Notes: generated from the letters alone by a model not told the origin. A DNA stretch of 12,903 nucleotides from 1-14-0-20-39-34 sp043800545 (GCA_043800545.1 JAZDMW010000050.1:1-12903); one strand, 5' to 3'; numbered from the stretch's first letter, positions 6,372 through 12,381 are shown. Numbers and translations are program-made.

Positions 6372-7743
6372 CTTCTAACATTTTTACCGTATCTTCTATC
6401 ATTCCACGGAATCCATGAGAACCAAGAAATGCAATAACATCACCTTTTTCGGTGGTGTTTTTTATATGATTCACAAGATCCTTATCATCCTCAATATGGA
6501 GAACATTTGTATGGGTCTTTTGTATAATTTGTGACAGGGTTGCACCATCAAAAGGTTCTTCCTTTTCTGTGTCTTTTTTTATAGTTGTCAGTCGAGGAAT
6601 AATAATTTCATCTGCAGAAGAAAATTTTTCATCATAACTTTTTGCAGATTCTGGTTGTCTGTTTCCAGTGTTTGGTTCAAATATAGCTATCACACGACCA
6701 GAATATATTTTTTTGAGGTTCATTAAAACAGATTCTGCCTTTGCAGGGGAGTGTGCAATATCGTCTATGACATCAATTTCTCCAGAATATCTTTTTTCCA
6801 AGCGACGTCTGAGTCCCTTGAATTCTTGTAATGCCTCAAGAATTTTTTCTGGTTGAATTTTGAGAGTATGAGCCATGGCAAAACTTCCACAGATATTTTG
6901 TGCATTGTATTCTCCAAGAATTGGAGTTTGTACATGCCAGGTTTCGTTATTGTGGAGAATATCGAACTCAAGACCATTTTTTGTTTGTGTTATATTTGCG
7001 TAGGTGTAATCTGCATCATCCTTTCCATACCAAATGATATTTGTATGCGCCATTTCAAGAATTTCTTGAGTGTTCTTACCATCCTTGCAAGCAACAATTA
7101 CTCCTGTGTTTGGAATATTTGCAACAAGTGTTTTAAAAACATTTTTGTAATCATCTTCTTGTGGGTAAATATCTGCATGATCCCATTCCACAGCTGTTAA
7201 GAGTAAATGAGTGGGGGAGTAATGTGCAAATTTTGGTTGATTATCCCAGCGTGCGGTTTTGTATTCATCTCCTTCTACTACACTGTATTCTCCTTCTGTT
7301 ATTTCTGCTGCGTCCATGTTATTTACTGAAATGCCTCCAAACATGTAACTTGGATTATACTGTGCATACTTGAGAATCCATGTGAGGAGTGTTGTGTTGG
7401 TTGTTTTTCCATATGTCCCTGCACATACAATGGAATTTTCTTTAAGAAAATATTTTCCAATAGCTTCGGGATAGGACATGAATGGAATTTTATTTTTTTG
7501 TACAAAAATCCATTCAGGATTTGTTGATCCAGCGACATTTCCAACAATAACAAGATCAGGGCTTCCCATTTTTTCTGGATGCCAGCCTGGATAATATGTA
7601 ATGTCTGCATTTTTTAAATAGGTAGAGACCGGAGGAAAAAATCCTTGATCTGAACCAGTTACTTTGTATCCTTTTTTGTGAAATGCAATTGCGAGTGCCC
7701 CCATTCCTACACCACAGATTCCAATAAAATGTATGTGTTTCAT
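6358..7743 (-). CDS. mpl: Mpl/MurC-type Mur ligase (UDP-N-acetylmuramate peptide ligase)
   Basis: A 461-residue ATP-dependent ligase that joins an amino acid or peptide to UDP-N-acetylmuramate in the cytoplasm. Seen in order: N-terminal nucleotide-binding HFIGICGVGMGALA (5-18), P-loop GTYGKTT (109-115), GDEYKTARWD (158-167), EWDHADIYP (186-194), GEYNAQN (277-283), FKGLRRRLEKR (308-318), DDIAHSP (327-333) and EPNTGNR (356-362). The segments GDEYKTAR, KFAHYSPTHLLL and EWDHADIY favour Mpl (tripeptide ligase of murein recycling) over MurC, which normally has a different pattern around the second histidine. The P-loop has tyrosine where histidine is usual (GTHGKTT). It is the last gene of the mraY operon, one base after the transferase-like gene. 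Whether it recycles tripeptide or replaces MurC here cannot be decided from this window. Confidence 0.88.
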   Translation of the reverse strand: MKHIHFIGICGVGMGALAIAFHKKGYKVTGSDQGFFPPVSTYLKNADITYYPGWHPEKMGSPDLVIVGNVAGSTNPEWIFVQKNKIPFMSYPEAIGKYFLKENSIVCAGTYGKTTNTTLLTWILKYAQYNPSYMFGGISVNNMDAAEITEGEYSVVEGDEYKTARWDNQPKFAHYSPTHLLLTAVEWDHADIYPQEDDYKNVFKTLVANIPNTGVIVACKDGKNTQEILEMAHTNIIWYGKDDADYTYANITQTKNGLEFDILHNNETWHVQTPILGEYNAQNICGSFAMAHTLKIQPEKILEALQEFKGLRRRLEKRYSGEIDVIDDIAHSPAKAESVLMNLKKIYSGRVIAIFEPNTGNRQPESAKSYDEKFSSADEIIIPRLTTIKKDTEKEEPFDGATLSQIIQKTHTNVLHIEDDKDLVNHIKNTTEKGDVIAFLGSHGFRGMIEDTVKMLEEKEG

Positions 7744-7744
7744 G

Positions 7745-8473
7745 TTATTTTGCTAGTATTTCTTTAAGTTCCTCCAAATCTGTATTCCATTTTGTTCCAT
7801 CGAACCATTCCATACCCTTGAATTGGAATTTATAGGTATCAGTTGGTCTTTGTGCAGAACCAAGATAAATATATTTTTTTCTTTGTTCTTTTGCATACTG
7901 TACAGCACGAACCATCATTCCCATTCCAAGATTTTTGTTTGGATAAAGGAGATTATAAAATGGATAGGAATAGTGTAGCATGTCTGCATTTTCATAACAA
8001 ATGGCATATCCAAGAGGAAGCATGTCCTGTGTTTTTCCAATTCCATTTTCGTCAGTTGTAATTTTACAATGGCAATATTCGTTTGCGAGTCCATCATCAG
8101 AAATGCTGTATTGCAAAAGAAGATTAAAATTACTTTTTTCTTTTTCAACAAGAATTTCTTTTATTTTATTCGCACTAAATATTCCTTCCCCAAATTTTGA
8201 ATCATAAAAATCTTTTCCAATTTTTCCAATTTCCCAGTGATAATCCTTGAAGGGGAGAGATATCACATCCATTTGTATATCTTCTGTTTTTTTGAGAATA
8301 CGTTTGTTTTCACTGGTCAGTTCACATTGTGAGAGATTGATACGAACACTCCTTGTCTGATCCATTTCACCTTTTCCTATACGAGTAAAAACATACCCTT
8401 CATTATAGAGTGAGGAAATATCTGTCGCAGGAGTAATATTCCCAATATTTTTTTTATTCCAAGATAAATACAT
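7745..8473 (-). CDS. GNAT-fold protein resembling arginyl-tRNA-protein transferase (ATE1) C-terminal domain
   Basis: A 242-residue protein lying between mraY and the Mur ligase, with one-base gaps on both sides (stop, one base, ATG), so certainly part of that operon. Features seen: an N-terminal GYVFTRIGKGEMDQTRSVRI (26-45), then LTSENKRILKK (52-62), HWEIGKIGKDFYDSKFG (79-95), and a C-terminal block LGMGMMVRAVQYAKE (182-196) followed by YIYLGSAQRPTDTYKFQFKG (201-220) and EWFDGTKW. The last block parallels the LG...A..EI...YYYLGYY...MRYK pattern of arginyl/leucyl-tRNA-protein transferases, a branch of the GNAT fold that includes FemX. By context it might add an amino acid to a peptidoglycan precursor or a protein; this is inference. 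No signal peptide or membrane segment is evident. The assignment rests on remembered motifs rather than a search. Confidence 0.75.
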   Translation of the reverse strand: MYLSWNKKNIGNITPATDISSLYNEGYVFTRIGKGEMDQTRSVRINLSQCELTSENKRILKKTEDIQMDVISLPFKDYHWEIGKIGKDFYDSKFGEGIFSANKIKEILVEKEKSNFNLLLQYSISDDGLANEYCHCKITTDENGIGKTQDMLPLGYAICYENADMLHYSYPFYNLLYPNKNLGMGMMVRAVQYAKEQRKKYIYLGSAQRPTDTYKFQFKGMEWFDGTKWNTDLEELKEILAK

Positions 8474-8474
8474 A

Positions 8475-9608
8475 TTAGTGAATTGCTATCCAAATACCGA
8501 GGAGTACAAAACCAGCGTGCATAAGCCAAAAACGCATGACTGTTTTTTCTTCTGCCCATCCACGGAGTTCAAAATGATGATGAAGTGGAGCCATTTGGAA
8601 AATTCTTCGTCCAAGAAAAGTTCTTCCTGCAATTTGGATGATGACACTCAAGAGTTCAATATAGAAAAGGAATGCTATCAAAGGGAGGACAACCATTTGG
8701 TTAATAATAATAGCATTTATGGCGAGAAGTGCTCCGAGTCCAAGCGAACCAACATCTCCCATCTGGAAACGTGCTGGTTTAATATTAAAGTATGTATAGG
8801 TAATAAGAGCACCAACAACTGTGGCATTGAGTATGGTCATTTCTTGATATCCCTCAATCCAGCTTAACACGGTTAAAGCAACAAAGGTTGTAATGAGTGA
8901 GCCTCCTGCAAGTCCATCCATACCATCAGCAACATTGACCGCATTAGCAGTAAACATAACCACGAAAATAATAAGTGGAATCATGATCCAGCCGATGTCA
9001 ATAAATCCATCAAAAGGAATGTGTATAAGCCTCCAGTGTTCTCCGAGCTTGAAGTAAACCCACCAAGCAGTCATACCACCTGCAAGGAATTGCATAATAA
9101 GTCTTTCGTGTACATGAAGACCTTTTCCTGGATGTGAACCAAGCCAGAGTGACATTCTTTTAAAAATAGTCCAAGGGAGAGTAATAAACAGCCATATTCT
9201 CTGGAATATGCTTTTATGTACACGAATCAGTTGAAGTGTCTGTTTTACTGTGCGTACTCTTCGTTTTTTTCCACGAACATTGTTCATAAAGTCATCTACT
9301 CCTCCAAGAAGAGCTGCGAGGAGCATCACAGCAATAGGCATCCAAGTAAATTTTCTTTCCCAATTAAAAATAACAGTAAGAATTGCTACTGTTATGATGA
9401 CAACGAGACCACCCATGATAGGGACCCCAGCTTTATTTTTTCTGGCTCCGAGGGAAAGGGTAGCATCATATTCTGCTTTTCTGGTAATTTGATGTTTATA
9501 CAGGAATTTAATGAGAAGAGGGGACCAAATGAAGGCTATGATAGAAGAAAAAATAGCCATACCAATGGCATCTTGAAGGTTTTGTAAGTGTTCAAAAGGA
9601 ATATTCAT
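8475..9608 (-). CDS. mraY: Phospho-N-acetylmuramoyl-pentapeptide transferase MraY
   Basis: A 377-residue polytopic membrane protein that transfers phospho-MurNAc-pentapeptide to undecaprenyl phosphate to form lipid I. Hallmarks: AGVPIMGG (60-67), the catalytic aspartates D105-D106 in GGVDDFMN, NAVNVADGMDGLAGG (222-236), GDVGSLGLGA (284-293) with D285, and PLHHHFELRGW (341-351) with three histidines. About ten hydrophobic helices are evident. Two oddities: the usual lysine of the DDxxK motif is asparagine (N109), and roughly 50 extra residues, rich in Arg/Lys and aromatic residues (about 114-160), lie in the cytoplasmic loop before GKGLHVHERL. The start ATG 9608 is the first in frame with a promoter about 50 bp upstream. 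It is the first gene of an operon with the transferase-like gene and Mur ligase. Confidence 0.95.
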   Translation of the reverse strand: MNIPFEHLQNLQDAIGMAIFSSIIAFIWSPLLIKFLYKHQITRKAEYDATLSLGARKNKAGVPIMGGLVVIITVAILTVIFNWERKFTWMPIAVMLLAALLGGVDDFMNNVRGKKRRVRTVKQTLQLIRVHKSIFQRIWLFITLPWTIFKRMSLWLGSHPGKGLHVHERLIMQFLAGGMTAWWVYFKLGEHWRLIHIPFDGFIDIGWIMIPLIIFVVMFTANAVNVADGMDGLAGGSLITTFVALTVLSWIEGYQEMTILNATVVGALITYTYFNIKPARFQMGDVGSLGLGALLAINAIIINQMVVLPLIAFLFYIELLSVIIQIAGRTFLGRRIFQMAPLHHHFELRGWAEEKTVMRFWLMHAGFVLLGIWIAIH

Positions 9609-9658
9609 AGAAAAAAAGGCCTTATTTACGCCAATATTTATACAATAGAATTAATTTT

Positions 9659-9687
9659 AGTATAGCAAAAAATGGCAAATTTTACAA
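9659..9687 (-). promoter_or_regulatory. Promoter of the mraY operon
   Basis: On the minus strand, TTGTAA (9687-9682) and TATACT (9664-9659) are separated by 17 bp, and the -10 is extended by TGC. Transcription would start near 9652, about 44 bases before the mraY ATG. Confidence 0.75.
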
Positions 9688-9692
9688 GACTC

Positions 9693-9721
9693 TTGACAAA
9701 ATGGTATGTTTGTTGTATATT
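9693..9721 (+). promoter_or_regulatory. Strong consensus promoter of the small membrane peptide gene
   Basis: A perfect TTGACA (9693-9698) and TATATT (9716-9721) are spaced by 17 bp. Transcription would start near 9728, 27 bases before ATG 9755. The -35 box is 5 bp from the -35 box of the divergent mraY promoter, so the two polymerases could interfere. Confidence 0.85.
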
Positions 9722-9741
9722 ATAGTGTCTTTTACTATGAC

Positions 9742-9748
9742 AAAGGAG
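9742..9748 (+). promoter_or_regulatory. Strong Shine-Dalgarno site deciding the start at 9755
   Basis: AAAGGAG ends 6 bases before ATG 9755, the best ribosome binding site in the window. It makes 9755 a better start than the in-frame ATG at 9737, which lies upstream of the site. Confidence 0.8.
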
Positions 9749-9754
9749 AATGGG

Positions 9755-9865
9755 ATGAAAGACGAAAAGATGGTCGCCTGTAATAGGATGGGTGTACTCA
9801 TTTTTTCCGTGGTGGGGCTTTGCCTCACCTACGGGATCCTCGGGGCCATCTTCTTCTCCAAGTAA
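9755..9865 (+). CDS. Small single-span membrane peptide (36 residues)
   Basis: MKDEKMVACNRMGV is followed by a hydrophobic stretch of about 21 residues (VLIFSVVGLC to GAIFF) and a short SK tail. It would be a single-pass membrane peptide, probably with its charged N-terminus in the cytoplasm. Function unknown; I do not recognise it. Support for a real gene comes from its signals: consensus promoter, ideal Shine-Dalgarno site, and a UUCG-loop terminator 25 bp after the stop. Its codons are G+C-rich (GTC, GCC, CTC, ACC, ATC, TTC), unlike the flanking operons but like the helicase gene that follows on the same strand, so the two may have arrived together. Candidates such as a toxin peptide, a small regulator of a membrane protein, or a leader peptide cannot be told apart from sequence. 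Confidence 0.7.
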   Translation: MKDEKMVACNRMGVLIFSVVGLCLTYGILGAIFFSK

Positions 9866-9886
9866 GAAGACAAGGCCCCACCCATC
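9787..9886 (+). other. Set of mutually exclusive RNA hairpins over the small peptide gene
   Basis: The segment GGTGGGGC (9811-9818) can pair locally with GCCTCACC (9822-9829) around a 3-base loop. Extended to GGTGGGGCTTTG (9811-9822), it can instead pair with CAAGGCCCCACC (9871-9882), 12 bp with one G-U. In addition GATGGGTG (9787-9794) matches CACCCATC (9879-9886). These pairings compete, so the transcript may switch folds as ribosomes pass, or simply be highly structured. Confidence 0.45.
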
Positions 9887-9889
9887 TCG

Positions 9890-9918
9890 GCTCGGAACTT
9901 CGGTTCCGGGCTTTTTTT
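9890..9918 (+). terminator. Rho-independent terminator with UUCG tetraloop
   Basis: GCTCGGAAC (9890-9898), loop TTCG, GTTCCGGGC (9903-9911), nine pairs with one G-U, then seven T (9912-9918). A textbook intrinsic terminator ending the small peptide transcript, 25 bp after its stop. Confidence 0.95.
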
Positions 9919-9946
9919 ATATATAAAAAATTGTTCAGACAAATAC

Positions 9947-9975
9947 TTGACTTTTTCTCTCAAATATGCTATATT
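9947..9975 (+). promoter_or_regulatory. Promoter of the helicase gene
   Basis: TTGACT (9947-9952) and TATATT (9970-9975), spacer 17 bp, extended by TGC. The transcript would begin near 9982, about 54 bases before ATG 10036, with GGAG at 10024-10027 as a possible ribosome binding site. Confidence 0.8.
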
Positions 9976-10035
9976 CATAAATCACGATTTTGTGATATTG
10001 TACCTATACAACTCAGATTTGACGGAGATTTTCCA

Positions 10036-10278
10036 ATGACCAAGAAGATTGACTACCAGTACCAGGAAATCGCTCTCCACGCCCTTCTCGAACGGCTGGA
10101 GCACGATGAACGGGCTTTGCTCGTCATGGCGCCTGGTCTGGGTAAGACCCGGATCGCCGCACGCTATGCCAAGGATATGGTTCTTCGTGGACGAGGCCTT
10201 GTGCTTTGCCACGATTCGAACATCCTGGAGCAGAATCTCAAGGAGTTCAGGAACATCCTTGGAGACGAAGTCTCCTGA
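10036..10278 (+). CDS. N-terminal fragment of SF2 helicase (Walker A part)
   Basis: An 80-residue open frame from ATG 10036 to a double TGA (10276-10281). It shows an N-terminal Q-motif-like YQYQEIALHALLERL (7-21), Walker A VMAPGLGKTRIAARYA (30-45), and motif Ia-like GLVLCHDSNILEQNLKEF (54-71). Alone it lacks the DEAH box and the second lobe, so it cannot be a working helicase. It has its own promoter and a plausible ribosome binding site and is probably still made as a short fragment. Confidence 0.6.
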   Translation: MTKKIDYQYQEIALHALLERLEHDERALLVMAPGLGKTRIAARYAKDMVLRGRGLVLCHDSNILEQNLKEFRNILGDEVS

Positions 10279-11482
10279 TGAGGAGATTGCTCGGATCATC
10301 ATCGGCTATGAGAAGCCTGCTATTATCTTTTGTTCGAGTGTGGAACACGCGGAGAATTTCGCGAACTATCTGCCGAGCGCAGTGACGTTCCACTCTGGAA
10401 AATCCAATCAAGATAACGACAACGCGCTCAGGGATTTCCGTGACGGCAATGTCCGGTATATCCTGGCAGTCGACAAGTTCAACGAAGGCATTGATGTGCC
10501 TGAAGTTGAGCTCATCGTCTTCCTCCGAAGTACTGGAAGCCGGACGGTTTTCCTCCAGCAACTCGGTCGAGGCCTTCGACGAGTCAGTGGCAAGGAAAAA
10601 GTCACTGTCCTCGATTTCGTCGCCAACTGCGACCGTGTCATCATGGTCCAGCAAATGGTGAGAGAAGTTGCACGGATCGCACGAAGCAAGTTTGACCTTG
10701 ACAAGGGACAGATCCACCTCGAGGGCCATGGATTTTCCTTCGACTTTGACGAGAACGTCAAGGACATTCTGGAAATCATCCGGATGGTCATGACGAAGCT
10801 CTTCATCGCCGACATCCCACACCTTCTCGCTGAGTACGACGCTGAGAAGAACCCTCTCCCTGAGGAGGAGGTGCGTGCGGGTACCAATGTGAAGTTGTGG
10901 TGGAAATGTTCCAAGCCTGAATGTGGGCATGAGTGGCAAGCCTCGGGAAATCATCGAGTAGGAGGAACAGGTTGTCCAGCATGTGCTAGACAGGTTGTAA
11001 CACCTAAAAACTGCATGAAGGCGACCCACCCTGACTTGGCCAAGGAGTTCCACCCAACGAAAAACGATCCTGACACTACGGAAAGCGTGGTGGCTAGTAC
11101 CCAAAAGAAAGTTTGGTGGAAGTGTTCTAAGCCTGAATGTGGGCATGAGTGGCAAGCCATAGGATCTCATAGAGTAGGAGGAACAGGTTGTCCATCATGT
11201 GTTGGAACGATAGCAACACCTACAAACTGCATGAAGGCGACCCACCCTGACTTGGCCAAGGAGTTCCACCCAACGAAAAACGATCCTGACACTACGGAAA
11301 GCGTGGTGGCAGGTACTGCCAAGAGAGTTTGGTGGAAGTGCCAAAAGTGTCAGCACGAGTGGCAGTCCGCAGGATATAATCGAGTAAAAGGGAAAGGTTG
11401 TCCAGCTTGTGCTAACAGTCAACGATGGGTGACAAGACGTCTCAATAAATCCAACCAAAAAAACACTATGGAAAATCCGTAG
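10259..11482 (+). CDS. C-terminal fragment of SF2 helicase with three zinc-ribbon (DUF4379-like) domains
   Basis: The frame is open well upstream, but helicase-like sequence begins around DEEIARIIIGYEKP (about 10280). TTG 10259 is only a guess at a start; there is no good one after the break. Parts seen: helicase C lobe with KPAIIFCSSVEHAENF, FHSGKS, ILAVDKFNEGIDVPEVELIVFL, arginine-finger motif FLQQLGRGLRRVSGK, then FVANCDR; a helical linker; then three WWKCxxxxCxHEW...GTGCPxC ribbons (each four Cys plus His) joined by the linker KATHPDLAKEFHPTKNDPDT. Such ribbons (the DUF4379/treble-clef type) are found on mobile-element and phage-linked nucleases and helicases and probably bind nucleic acid. 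The protein ends with a basic tail. Confidence 0.6.
   Translation: METKSPDEEIARIIIGYEKPAIIFCSSVEHAENFANYLPSAVTFHSGKSNQDNDNALRDFRDGNVRYILAVDKFNEGIDVPEVELIVFLRSTGSRTVFLQQLGRGLRRVSGKEKVTVLDFVANCDRVIMVQQMVREVARIARSKFDLDKGQIHLEGHGFSFDFDENVKDILEIIRMVMTKLFIADIPHLLAEYDAEKNPLPEEEVRAGTNVKLWWKCSKPECGHEWQASGNHRVGGTGCPACARQVVTPKNCMKATHPDLAKEFHPTKNDPDTTESVVASTQKKVWWKCSKPECGHEWQAIGSHRVGGTGCPSCVGTIATPTNCMKATHPDLAKEFHPTKNDPDTTESVVAGTAKRVWWKCQKCQHEWQSAGYNRVKGKGCPACANSQRWVTRRLNKSNQKNTMENP
10261..10275. repeat. Short perfect inverted repeat at the helicase break
   Basis: GGAGAC GAA GTCTCC: 6-bp arms around a 3-base loop. It sits exactly at the deletion/frameshift junction, just before the double TGA. Such hairpins can promote polymerase slippage and deletion. 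Confidence 0.7.
10898..11413 (+). repeat. Tandem zinc-ribbon repeats with a 216-bp period
   Basis: Three ribbon units begin at the TGG TGG codons 10898, 11114 and 11330, exactly 216 bp (72 codons) apart. The linker between units is identical over 87 bp (11008-11094 and 11224-11310), while the ribbon parts have diverged more. The third unit lacks a following linker. The pattern points to recent duplication or gene conversion of the linker. Confidence 0.95.
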
Positions 11483-11493
11483 TCCCACCTGAT

Positions 11494-11517
11494 GAGGCAA
11501 GTCCCACCGCTTGCCTC
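11494..11517 (+). other. Hairpin downstream of the helicase gene
   Basis: GAGGCAAG (11494-11501) pairs perfectly with CTTGCCTC (11510-11517) around an 8-base loop. The heptamer TCCCACC occurs at 11483-11489 and again in the loop (11502-11508). No T-run follows, so it is not a standard terminator; it may protect the mRNA 3' end. Confidence 0.5.
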
Positions 11518-11583
11518 TCCCAATTATGAACTTTATTGTGTATAGAGTTTATTGAGGGATTGTATTGTAAATTTTTTTTATCA

Positions 11584-11610
11584 AAAACCCGAGGTATTTC
11601 CTCGGGTTTT
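11584..11610. terminator. Bidirectional rho-independent terminator
   Basis: AAAACCCGAGG (11584-11594), loop TATTT, CCTCGGGTTTT (11600-11610): a perfect 11-bp stem with A/T runs on both sides. It ends the plus-strand helicase transcript and the minus-strand peptidase transcript, whose stop is 5 bp away. Confidence 0.92.
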
Positions 11611-11615
11611 GTATT

Positions 11616-12380
11616 TTATATTTGTATTCTCCCAATTTTTATTTTCTGTGCTGTTTTTGCTCTCCAAAGTGTTTCATTTTCTTCTCCTATTTTTTCTTGT
11701 TCATTCCATTGCTGTTCGGTAATTGGTTTATTAATATCTGTAATGTGTATTTTTCCATCACGGACACCGTGCTGATTTTTTTTATCTTGTTTCCATTTGA
11801 GTGAGTGGGTGTAGTGTATGGTTTTTATTGTTTCATTTTCTTTTTCTACATCAGTAACAAGCAGAATATGATTGAGTTCATGCTGTTCACCAGTACCCAT
11901 GAGAATAATCATATCTCCAGGTTGTACATTTTTGATTTGTATTTCTTCGGTGTTTTTCTCATCTGCTAGAACCTGTACACTGGTATTTTCTGCAGGGCGT
12001 AGTTTTGTTAACAGTTTTCTCAGTGGATTTTTTGTTTTGTATGTGAGGCATGTATGAAGTGATGTATTCTTTTTTTCTTTCATTTCTTCATTGAGTACAT
12101 GATACACAAATCCTGAGCAATCTATTCCAAGATTTTGATCAATGAGAAAATCTAATGTTTGTTCTTGTGTGAGAGTATTTACATCTATTTTATTTTTCAT
12201 TGAAATAATTTTTGCTTCATCCTCAATATCTTCTGGACTTCCTTTCCCAATGGCAACACGAAGACCTCCACGAACTTTATTTCCTTTGTTAATAAAATAC
12301 GGTGTACGAAGAATTGAATTTCCAATGTGGAGATTTTTATAATGGTCAATCATTTTTTGTGCAGATTGGGTGAGTGCCAT
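11616..12380 (-). CDS. NlpC/P60-like cysteine peptidase without signal peptide
   Basis: A 254-residue protein with the catalytic-cysteine motif GIDCSGFVYHV (85-95, C88) and the histidine segment LNHILLVTDVE (169-179, H171). The strand PGDMIILMGTG (154-164) precedes it, as in NlpC/P60 and CHAP domains that cut cell-wall peptides. A third polar residue may be H189 or H192 in IHYTHS. The family usually acts outside the membrane, yet no signal peptide or membrane anchor is visible (N-terminus MALTQSAQKMIDHYKNL), so it may act inside the cell, leave by lysis, or have another substrate. About 60 residues (100-155) rich in Lys and Thr are inserted between the Cys and His blocks. ATG 12380 comes one base after the Nudix stop; the frame is open further upstream to 12578 but that part overlaps the Nudix gene and is antisense-free filler. 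Confidence 0.78.
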   Translation of the reverse strand: MALTQSAQKMIDHYKNLHIGNSILRTPYFINKGNKVRGGLRVAIGKGSPEDIEDEAKIISMKNKIDVNTLTQEQTLDFLIDQNLGIDCSGFVYHVLNEEMKEKKNTSLHTCLTYKTKNPLRKLLTKLRPAENTSVQVLADEKNTEEIQIKNVQPGDMIILMGTGEQHELNHILLVTDVEKENETIKTIHYTHSLKWKQDKKNQHGVRDGKIHITDINKPITEQQWNEQEKIGEENETLWRAKTAQKIKIGRIQI

Positions 12381-12381
12381 A

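Larger units (their letters stand above)
10036..11482 (+). pseudogene. Broken superfamily 2 (DEAD/DEAH) helicase gene with C-terminal zinc-ribbon repeats
   Basis: Two frames carry complementary parts of one protein. The first (10036-10278) has the Walker A motif APGLGKT and motif Ia. The second (readable from about 10279 to 11482) has the C-terminal helicase lobe: KPAIIFC, HSGKS, LAVDKFNEGIDVPE, and motif VI QQLGRGLRR, followed by three zinc ribbons. Relatives have some 150-200 residues between these parts, with the DEAH motif II and the SAT motif III; both are absent here. The frame changes by +1 at the join. A deletion with frame disruption is the simplest reading, sited on a 15-bp inverted repeat (10261-10275). 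Downstream codons are otherwise clean over about 400 residues, so the loss is recent, or an assembly error. The gene is much richer in G+C than its neighbours, suggesting transfer. Confidence 0.75.

Noticed and set aside
9820..10035. Upstream extension of the helicase N-terminal frame
   Set aside because: It would run through the UUCG terminator and the helicase promoter; the first ATG after the promoter is 10036.
10268..10281. Programmed +1 frameshift at TCC TGA joining the helicase halves
   Set aside because: The fused product would still lack motifs II and III, the slip would need poor re-pairing of the serine tRNA, and no well-placed stimulatory Shine-Dalgarno site is seen. Deletion explains the data better.
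10247..11170. Long minus-strand open frame of 307 codons opposite the helicase
   Set aside because: It is the antisense shadow of a G+C-rich gene, has no recognisable protein features, no promoter or ribosome site, and repeats only because the plus-strand zinc ribbons repeat.
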